From Brumimicrobium sp051745635 (GTDB lineage Bacteria; Bacteroidota; Bacteroidia; Flavobacteriales_D; Crocinitomicaceae): DNA of 28,653 nt. The notes beneath the pieces were generated by a model. The model saw only the letters and a program-made list of their open reading frames with translations, made no database searches and was not told the origin of the DNA. Shown piece after piece: positions 16,601-22,562 of the stretch (its first letter is position 1; each line of letters starts with the position of its first letter). The stretch lies in the NCBI GenBank assembly GCA_051745635.1, contig JBNJEH010000040.1:1-28653 (forward strand), read 5' to 3'. The position numbers and the translations under genes are program-made.

Positions 16601-16852
16601 AGTATATTTAGAACGACTTTTCGAAGGGATGCTTTCGGGGTAACTCAGCCATTCCAACGCCTGAATAATGCGCGACTTCATCTCCCAGGCTGCTTTGTTG
16701 GTAAAGGTCATGGCTATTACGCGCTGAAAGGCTTTCGCATGTGACGAACCTTTCAGGGTCAACTCCAGGTAATGCTGGACGAGATTAAATGTTTTCCCGC
16801 TTCCCGCAGAAGCGCTGTAAATTACCAGTGGCTTTTCAGTAGAATCTTCCAT
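13700..16852 (-). CDS. AddA/RecB-like ATP-dependent helicase-nuclease
   Basis: The 1050-residue protein is a UvrD-type superfamily 1 helicase with a C-terminal RecB-family nuclease domain, as in AddA of double-strand-break repair. Seen in order: Walker A SASAGSGKT (Lys20), motif Ia AMTFTNKAAWEMKSRI, DEFQDT (Asp397-Glu398), VGDPKQAIYRFRNG, DNYRSKREI, TLHASKGLEFPVVLIPE and MYVGFTRAEERLYVMF. The nuclease core follows, GNQLHLLL and VIDFKTG (Asp1005, Lys1007) with QVRQYC. In many Bacteroidota the AddB partner gene lies next door, but none is visible on either side here. It starts at the ATG just before the P-loop. Confidence 0.92.
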   Translation of the reverse strand: MEDSTEKPLVIYSASAGSGKTFNLVQHYLELTLKGSSHAKAFQRVIAMTFTNKAAWEMKSRIIQALEWLSYPESIPSKSRSKYTAVRDNALQNTGLAEAQLQSRAKQTLTEILHNYEEFHVLTIDKFSLRLIRTFSRDLDLPEDFEVELNEKELLEHVVDELLSKVGKKGNERITRLTVDYAKANLEEGTKWNFRSKLIDFGKVLTQEEEQPFIEQLLTLNFDPEEYQSIFNHKKKLEHEYEEKRNALYEYFIGLGTTQNDYPNKSKGIFNHFDKLKNRTLDDGSRELSATVEKTISGENVKEHHRVDPELINRFVAFVEFEKKTLATYYFYRQRQKSFFNLALLKHLYAAYQQYKSHHHIIGISEFGHRIAQLLNNESALYIYERLGTRFHHFLLDEFQDTSRLQWMNLIPLLHESISNNRKNLIVGDPKQAIYRFRNGLVEQFVALPEIYNPEQNRQLKSVSEHFRALGQKKALQDNYRSKREIVAFNNVFFEEALLHLPDIFHTYYNSIRQNPKGDGGGYVELFSWNKKEYDKSVRDEFVLAKIRDCIRDGYAPGDICVLVRTKKLASHLAHFLISCPEAFKVISSDSLEVGADRTVKVMIDYFRLRRNQSNKTAQMKFASSYFQMKGSDPVAEMAPFWIDGKVGRFDYDRFVHTYFQDETEFLVNYENMYDLGKKFANLLRVNLLKNPYLHHFMEVLHDYDLKNGPDLRSFLEHWDSKAKKENIQLPENDEAIKIMTLHASKGLEFPVVLIPELEWKLQTDKKEEFFEVDESVIRVKLSRKGVPEYVENAYQEEYQQQLLDALNIMYVGFTRAEERLYVMFEEQFPSKNSDHISSINQLVTLIAKKINHPEIIKDENKITIGEPQQVDRKPDQNSGFEPDNLDDFLWFPEISLREDELEAVEVISEEQEFGNQLHLLLASTQKASLLEERANELVRQDKLQAKLKTRLLNTARNVFEIPEFKAIQERAVKSLDEQDLLVNETTTKRPDKIVFTADEMIVIDFKTGQEQQKHVDQVRQYCAVLTEISNGSVGGYLLYTNNMQMKRVI

Positions 16853-17016
16853 CTTTAGAAAGATACATTATCTGTTGGAATTATTGAGTGCGAGTTAAAT
16901 ATTTTTTTAAAACTCAGCAACTGTCAATTGTAACAAACGTCACATTCAAAGCTGATTACACGTTTTTTCAATTAAAAAAATTGGATTTTGAGTGAATAAT
17001 GGCTTATATTTATAGT

Positions 17017-17781
17017 ATGAAAACAATAAATTTACAAATACTACTTATCCTGACGGTCTCAGTTTTGCTGGGCAGTTGTAAGGATGATGAGGACGATCCC
17101 AACCCGGAACCCCAACCGATGGAGGTGCAGGTCAATTTAGTACCAACTTATAACGGTGAGGCTTTTGAGCTGAACAAACCGTTTATCACGCAGGAGGGAT
17201 ACACGATAGAATTCACGAGATTGAACGTTATTTTATCTGAACTGGAGCACGAAGGAAAGACTTTGACGCGCTCCGGGATTTATAAGTACGAGGAGCACCC
17301 CACACGCATTTGGAGAGGACCTGGTTCTTTTCAGGATTTCCCCTCGTTAACGGCAAACGTTGGTGTCCCAGAATCGCGCAACCACGAAGATCCTTCTGCC
17401 TGGGAGGACGGCGATCCCTTGCATATTCTCAATACCGATGATATGCATTGGGGGTGGAATACAGGATATATTTTCCTCATCATTGAAGGGAAAGCGGACA
17501 CTACTGCCAGCCAAAACGGCGAAAACCTCATGAATTTCTTCTACCATACAGGTACCGATGAATTATTGAAGACTGTTTCACTGGAAAACCTCAACTGGAA
17601 ATCGGAGTCAAACACACTTTATTCAACTGATTTGACGGTGGATATGTACAAAGTTTTTGACGGCGACACGGTCGATGTAGACATTAAGGAAGAACGCGCA
17701 TCACATACGATGCCCGCTCAAGTGGAACTGAGTGACAAAATACTGAGTAACTTTGCAACTGCTTTAAAAGCTAAACAATAG
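17017..17781 (+). CDS. MbnP-like lipoprotein (partner of the di-heme protein downstream)
   Basis: The 254-residue product begins with a lipoprotein signal (lipobox LLGSC, Cys21), followed by CKDDEDD and a proline-rich linker. The rest matches the MbnP domain: VNLVPTYNGEAFELN, YTIEFTRLNVILSELE, the hallmark MHWGWNTGYIFLIIEGKAD (Trp145, Trp147), and FFYHTGTDELLKTVSL. MbnP proteins bind copper, and in Methylosinus one of its tryptophans is converted to kynurenine by MbnH. Which Trp is modified here is inference. I chose the ATG at 17017 because the signal sequence then begins at Met; an in-frame ATG lies 18 bases earlier. The next gene starts six bases after its stop. Confidence 0.85.
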   Translation: MKTINLQILLILTVSVLLGSCKDDEDDPNPEPQPMEVQVNLVPTYNGEAFELNKPFITQEGYTIEFTRLNVILSELEHEGKTLTRSGIYKYEEHPTRIWRGPGSFQDFPSLTANVGVPESRNHEDPSAWEDGDPLHILNTDDMHWGWNTGYIFLIIEGKADTTASQNGENLMNFFYHTGTDELLKTVSLENLNWKSESNTLYSTDLTVDMYKVFDGDTVDVDIKEERASHTMPAQVELSDKILSNFATALKAKQ

Positions 17782-17787
17782 ATACAT

Positions 17788-18867
17788 TTGAAACATTTTG
17801 CATACATATTGGGTTTTATCCTGCTCTCGAGTGCTTGTCAAAAGGATAAGATTTCGCGATCGGTAACACCCTACCAACCCGATGTTCCGGATCATTTCCC
17901 GAACATGCCCGTTCCTGCGGACAATCCAATGACAAAAGAGGGAGTTGAATTGGGCCGTCAGTTGTTTTATGACGAACGGCTTTCCCGTGACAATACGATA
18001 TCTTGCGCATCGTGTCACCAGCAAGAAAATTCGTTCTCAGACAAAGAAAAATTCTCCCTCGGTGTCGACGGACAAATTGGATCGCGCAACTCTATGGCTT
18101 TAGTGAATCTTGCATGGCAGGAAGATTTTTTCTGGGACGGTCGCGATGCCACATTGGAAGAGCAGATTTTAGAACCCGTGGTCACTCCCCACGAAATGGA
18201 CCAAAGCTGGCCTCAAACACTCGACAAACTTTCGGCAGACGTCGATTATCGCAATCAGTTTTTTAATGTCTTCGGTGTTGAGGATTTCGACTCAACACAC
18301 GTTTCTAAGGCAATTGCCCAATTTTTGCGCACACTGATTTCCGGAAAATCCAAATATGACGTGATGTACAAGTATCAAAACAGCTTGCCACTCACTTCGG
18401 AAGAGCAGGCTATTTACGAACAAATCACATCGGAAGAATGGGCCGGTATGGATGTTTTCTTTAGCTTGAGTGGAGGCGATTGTCTGCATTGTCACGATGG
18501 AGCGCTGGCTCATGTTAATATGTTTGCCAACAACGGACTCGATGCTTCATTCGAAGACGCTGGCAGAATGATAGTTACCGGCAATCCCGCAGACGAAGGC
18601 AAATTCAAGGTGCCTACGTTGAGAAATATTGAGCACACGGCTCCGTACATGCACGACGGTCGCTTTCAGACACTCGATGACGTCATCGACCATTATTCCT
18701 TTGGTCTGGTTGAAAGCCCGACTATCGACCCCATGATGGAATTTGCTCACCAGGGTGGCGTTCAGCTCGACTTTCAGGAACACCAATTGCTCAAAACCTT
18801 CCTGAAAACCTTTACAGATGAGGAGTTTTTGAACAACCCCGATTTTCAAGACCCGGAAAAAGAGTGA
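17788..18867 (+). CDS. MbnH/MauG-type di-heme lipoprotein (cytochrome c peroxidase family)
   Basis: The 359-residue protein carries two c-type heme sites, CASCH (Cys73 to His77) and CLHCH (Cys232 to His236), and the di-heme peroxidase landmarks ELGRQLFYDERLSRDN, SFSDKEKFSLG, FFWDGRDATLEEQ and KFKVPTLRNIEHTAPYMHDG. It begins with a signal sequence ending LLSSAC, so it is probably lipid-anchored outside the cytoplasm. The start is TTG at 17788, six bases after the mbnP-like stop; no in-frame ATG precedes the signal. MbnH uses a bis-Fe(IV) state like MauG to oxidise its partner, while classical members reduce H2O2. Pairing with the MbnP-like gene favours the former. No methanobactin precursor or TonB-dependent receptor is nearby. 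Confidence 0.88.
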   Translation: MKHFAYILGFILLSSACQKDKISRSVTPYQPDVPDHFPNMPVPADNPMTKEGVELGRQLFYDERLSRDNTISCASCHQQENSFSDKEKFSLGVDGQIGSRNSMALVNLAWQEDFFWDGRDATLEEQILEPVVTPHEMDQSWPQTLDKLSADVDYRNQFFNVFGVEDFDSTHVSKAIAQFLRTLISGKSKYDVMYKYQNSLPLTSEEQAIYEQITSEEWAGMDVFFSLSGGDCLHCHDGALAHVNMFANNGLDASFEDAGRMIVTGNPADEGKFKVPTLRNIEHTAPYMHDGRFQTLDDVIDHYSFGLVESPTIDPMMEFAHQGGVQLDFQEHQLLKTFLKTFTDEEFLNNPDFQDPEKE

Positions 18868-18955
18868 TTCGTGTCTATAACTCGACTTTAAAGTCAACCG
18901 ATTATGTAATCTACTCGAATTTTAGTTAATTTGTTCCAACGTTAAACTGACAAGC

Positions 18956-20377
18956 ATGGAAGACCGTAGACGATTGACAACAGAAGAAAAGGCGCTGAAG
19001 ATAAATTTGACTCCTCATATTTACGGGTCTTTTTCTGAAATAGGAGCGGGACAAGAGACGGCTGCCAACTTTTTTAAAGCGGGCGGAAGTTCCGGAACCA
19101 TCGCCTTCACGCATTCTGCCTACGATATGAAAGTGTCGGACACCATCTATGGGAAAGCAAAGCGCTATGTGTGTGAAGAGCGTTTGATGACCATGCTGGA
19201 AATTGAATTTGACGCCGTAAAAAACAGTTTAGCTGATCACCGGGAGGATACCAACTTTTTTGCTTTTTGCAATACGGTGGAGTCGCTGAACTATCACAAA
19301 ACCAATCAAGGTCAGGGATGGGTCGGCATTCGTTTTCAACTCAAACCCAATTCTGAGCCCAACCACATTGTGCTACACGTTAAAATGCACGATCAAAGTA
19401 ACCGGGCACAACAAGACGCTCTGGGAATTTTGGGCGTTAATTTAATCCACGCTGCTTATTTTCATACCGAAGGTGAGCTGGATTATTTTCTCAACAGTCT
19501 CGTCCATCGCCTTCCGCGCGACCGCATGGAAATAGATATGCTGCGGGTAGAAGGTCCCGATTTTGAATACGTCGACAACCGCATCCTCGCACTGAATTTA
19601 GTGAAACGGGGAATTACTGAAGCGACGATGTTCGATCAAACGGGCAAAGTCCTGCAGCCGGCCACTGCACTATACAAAAAGAATATTCTGCTCATGCGCG
19701 GACGCTTTCGTCCAGTCACCAAAGTACACATCGACATGGTGTCGAGTGCGCGAAAGAAGTACCTGGCTGAAAATGATATCGAAGAAGAAAATGTCCGCGA
19801 AGTTTTTGAGCTCACCCTGAAAGATTTAACCGCTGACGGAAAAATATCTGATAAAGATTTTGTCGATCGTGCGGAACTTTTGGGATCGCTCGGACATACT
19901 GTGATGATTTCAAACTACCTCAAATACTACAAAATGGTGGACTATTTGAGCGAGTTTGCACGGGGTAAGAAAATGGGAGTCATTCTCGGAATTTATAACC
20001 TCCACACCGTTTTTGATGAAAAATACTACCAAAATTTAGATGGTGGATTACTCGAAGCATTTGGGCGCGGTTTCGGACACAACGTAAAACTGTATGTTTA
20101 CCCAGCGACGGATGTCGAGACTGGCGATATTTATGAGTTGGAGCACATTCAGATTGAAGAGCGTTTACTGGGATTACTCGATTACATGGTAAAAAACAAT
20201 AAAATAGAGGCCCTGACAGACTTCGATCCCAAACTGTTGCATATCATGTCGGACGACGTACTTTCAAAAATCAACGCGAATGCCAGCTCCTGGGAAAATG
20301 ATGTCCCCGAGCGCGTGGCAAAAGCAATTAAATTCCTGCGCTTGTTTGGCTATACGCCGAAAGAAGAGCTCGTTTGA
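18956..20377 (+). CDS. Conserved hypothetical protein with nucleotidyltransferase-like motif
   Basis: A 473-residue soluble protein with no signal peptide or membrane span. I recognise it as a conserved family found in Bacteroidota and some other phyla, whose database names are inconsistent. The N-terminal about 245 residues contain LTPHIYGSFSEIGAGQETA and GGSSGTIAFTHSAYDM. A motif GRFRPVTKVHID at residues 249-260 parallels the GTFNPIHIGH motif of NadD-type nucleotidyltransferases, keeping Gly, Phe, Pro and the last His, with Thr255 at the (T/H)xGH position. The C-terminal part has VILGIYNLHTVF and LDGGLLEAFGRGFG. Adenylyltransfer is therefore a hypothesis. It follows mbnH by 88 bases and may have its own promoter. 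Confidence 0.8.
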   Translation: MEDRRRLTTEEKALKINLTPHIYGSFSEIGAGQETAANFFKAGGSSGTIAFTHSAYDMKVSDTIYGKAKRYVCEERLMTMLEIEFDAVKNSLADHREDTNFFAFCNTVESLNYHKTNQGQGWVGIRFQLKPNSEPNHIVLHVKMHDQSNRAQQDALGILGVNLIHAAYFHTEGELDYFLNSLVHRLPRDRMEIDMLRVEGPDFEYVDNRILALNLVKRGITEATMFDQTGKVLQPATALYKKNILLMRGRFRPVTKVHIDMVSSARKKYLAENDIEEENVREVFELTLKDLTADGKISDKDFVDRAELLGSLGHTVMISNYLKYYKMVDYLSEFARGKKMGVILGIYNLHTVFDEKYYQNLDGGLLEAFGRGFGHNVKLYVYPATDVETGDIYELEHIQIEERLLGLLDYMVKNNKIEALTDFDPKLLHIMSDDVLSKINANASSWENDVPERVAKAIKFLRLFGYTPKEELV

Positions 20378-20441
20378 TCGGTTGATAAGTATCCGTAAAT
20401 TTTTGCTCTATTTTCTGCAGCAATTCATGGATTTTCCCTGA

Positions 20442-21890
20442 TCAATCGTCGGTGCGTTTCCTGTATTTGCGCATGGCTTCTATTTTCTCTTTGAAGCCTT
20501 TTTGCTCTTCTGAGGCATCCTTTTTCGCTGGTTCTACAGGCGTTGATGCTCGTTTTTCCGCGCTTTTTTCATCGCGATGATCGCCATTTTCTTTCCTTTC
20601 CCGACTGCCCAGCTGCTCGTCACGCGTTCTTTTGCGCTTTGGTTTTTCGGATTTTTCTTTGACCGCCTGAGGATCATTTTTTGTGGCTTCATGCTCGTCC
20701 TGACCGCCACCATCATCGTCCAGCAACTCTGATGAAGCATCCATTGATTTTGAGGAACCGAAACTCCCTTCAACGATTTCAAAACCACGAAAACTGCACT
20801 CTAGGCTCCCGTTAAAAACCCGCGTTTTGGATTGCGGTTTAAGGCCAATTCCTTTTAAAGCATCCCCATTGGACGAGATAATCCAACACGAAAAACCTTT
20901 AAAGTTTTGTTTAAAAACATCACCAATATCCTGGTAAAGTGGCGCGATGTCTTCATCTAAGCGTTCACCGTAAGGCGGATTACAAATGAGCACACCTTTT
21001 TCAAATGATGGATTCCAATCGCGTATATCCGCAGTCTCGAAGCTGATCATTCTTCCTATTGGCGCCATGCGACTGTTGCGACGCGCTTTTTGAACCATTC
21101 CCGCGTCGATATCCGAAGCTATAATCGGAAACCCCAGATCGATCGGACGTTGATTCGCTTCCGATCTGATCTTTTCCCAAAGATCAGGTTGATACGACTT
21201 AAAGTTTTTAAACGCGTAGTGATTGCGTTCAACGAGTGCCGGGATATCCGCCGCCCACAATGCAGCTTCGATAGCAATCGTTCCCGAACCACACATGGGA
21301 TCAATCAGCGGCGATTGGCGGTCCCAACCCGTCATTCGTAGCAGTCCGGCTGCTAAAACTTCATTGATCGGAGCCTCTCCGGTCGACTGGCGATAACCAC
21401 GCTGAAACAGCGGAAGTCCGCTCGTATTCACAGAGAGGGTCACCCTTTTCTCTTTGATGTAAACATCGACAACAACTTGCGGCGATTCGCGATTAACATT
21501 GGGTCGTTTCCCTGTTTTATCGCGAAATGTATCCACGATGGCATCTTTCACCAACAACAACGGATAATTCGAATGGCGAAACAAGGTAGAAAAAATAGCT
21601 CCTTTGACGGCAAACGTCTTATGGTTGTCAAAGAGTTCCGTCCAATCAATTTTCCGAGCCGCCTTGTACAAATCGTCCTCTTTGTGCACGTAAAAGGCGT
21701 CAATTTCTACCAAAACAGAAAGCGCGAGCCTGCACCGGTAATTTAATCGATAAACGTCTTCCCAGGTCCCTTTTAGGGTCACTGCCCGATTTTGTTTTTC
21801 GGTATTCTCATAGCCCAATTCGCGCAATTCATCTGCGAGTATACCCTCAAAATTGTGAAGGGTCTTGATTGTAATTTTTAACTGTTCCAT
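20442..21890 (-). CDS. THUMP-domain class I SAM-dependent RNA methyltransferase (RlmL/YpsC-like)
   Basis: The 482-residue protein starts with a ferredoxin-like and THUMP region (about residues 1-165) that contains CRLALSVLVEIDAF and FAVKGAIFSTLFRHSN. A Rossmann methyltransferase follows: DPMCGSGTIAIEAAL (about 195) and CNPPYGERL (about 302), the NPPY motif for base N-methylation. This matches the N2-guanine 23S rRNA methyltransferase type of RlmL. Residues from about 375 on form a 105-residue tail of mostly charged, repetitive sequence (KSEKPKRKRTRDEQLGSRER). This tail adds to the core and is probably disordered, perhaps RNA-binding. Its ATG overlaps the stop of the TRIC-family gene by 13 bases. 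Confidence 0.88.
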   Translation of the reverse strand: MEQLKITIKTLHNFEGILADELRELGYENTEKQNRAVTLKGTWEDVYRLNYRCRLALSVLVEIDAFYVHKEDDLYKAARKIDWTELFDNHKTFAVKGAIFSTLFRHSNYPLLLVKDAIVDTFRDKTGKRPNVNRESPQVVVDVYIKEKRVTLSVNTSGLPLFQRGYRQSTGEAPINEVLAAGLLRMTGWDRQSPLIDPMCGSGTIAIEAALWAADIPALVERNHYAFKNFKSYQPDLWEKIRSEANQRPIDLGFPIIASDIDAGMVQKARRNSRMAPIGRMISFETADIRDWNPSFEKGVLICNPPYGERLDEDIAPLYQDIGDVFKQNFKGFSCWIISSNGDALKGIGLKPQSKTRVFNGSLECSFRGFEIVEGSFGSSKSMDASSELLDDDGGGQDEHEATKNDPQAVKEKSEKPKRKRTRDEQLGSRERKENGDHRDEKSAEKRASTPVEPAKKDASEEQKGFKEKIEAMRKYRKRTDD

Positions 21891-22495
21891 TTGCTGATTT
21901 CTCTGATGAGCGGCAATTCCCAGGAGAAAATCACCGCGAAAGTTCTAAATAATATAATGATCAGTATGCAGGCCCAAAGCATCCACGCGTGCGAAGCATA
22001 CCCCAAATAGTCTCCCAGAAGATAGATAGAACCACCCGTGAGACAGGGGATAGCATATATTTCTTTTCTGAAAATCAATGGAATTTGATTACACAAAACG
22101 TCGCGAATGAGTCCTCCAAACGTCGCTGAAATCATGCCCAGAAAAACTGCCGTCAGGGCGATTTGGTCAAAAGACAAGGCCTTTTGCACACCGATGATCG
22201 TAAATATCGCAATTCCGGTCGTATCAAAAATAAAAAGTGTCCTTCTCAATTTTTTCAGGTAGGAGCGGAAAATAATTCCGATTGTTCCGCCGACGATAAC
22301 AGTGAGCACCTGCAACAGCGACCCCATCCAGGCAACATCCGTGTTCAGCAGCAAATCGCGCAGTGTACCGCCGCCGAGCGCCGTAATAAATGCAATGATA
22401 TACCCACCTAAAACATCCAGGCTTCGATCCGCTGCAGTTAGCATACCACTGATAGCGAAAACGAGGACTCCAATATGGTCGAGTAAAACAAGCAT
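21878..22495 (-). CDS. Trimeric intracellular cation channel family protein (TRIC, UPF0126)
   Basis: The 205-residue membrane protein has about seven short hydrophobic segments in two repeats. Both carry the TRIC signature: ALGGGTLRDLLLN in the first half and ATFGGLIRDVLCNQIPLIFR in the second, with an early FAISGMLTAADR. Bacterial TRIC proteins are monovalent cation channels. The two GG-x-x-RD repeats show the internal duplication typical of the family. It lies upstream of the RNA methyltransferase gene with a 13-base overlap. That organisation is compact but not obviously functional. The ATG at 22493-22495 fits the family start (LLDHIGVLVFAISG). Confidence 0.9.
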   Translation of the reverse strand: MLVLLDHIGVLVFAISGMLTAADRSLDVLGGYIIAFITALGGGTLRDLLLNTDVAWMGSLLQVLTVIVGGTIGIIFRSYLKKLRRTLFIFDTTGIAIFTIIGVQKALSFDQIALTAVFLGMISATFGGLIRDVLCNQIPLIFRKEIYAIPCLTGGSIYLLGDYLGYASHAWMLWACILIIILFRTFAVIFSWELPLIREISKWNS

Positions 22496-22528
22496 TCCAT
22501 TTCATTCGTTAAGTGGGAAAAAAACTTC

Positions 22529-22536
22529 TATTTTTG
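22529..22536 (+). promoter_or_regulatory. Bacteroidota-type -7 box upstream of the patatin gene
   Basis: TATTTTTG is a full TAnnTTTG match. A start near 22543 would give a leader of about 20 bases before the TTG start codon. No TTG box sits at the -33 distance. Confidence 0.4.
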
Positions 22537-22562
22537 TACAAATTAACTCATTTTAAAGGAGC

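Noticed and set aside
17788..18867. Classical cytochrome c peroxidase as the name for the di-heme gene
   Set aside because: The family fits, but the directly coupled MbnP-like partner points to the MbnH/MauG branch. The axial ligand that would decide cannot be fixed by eye.
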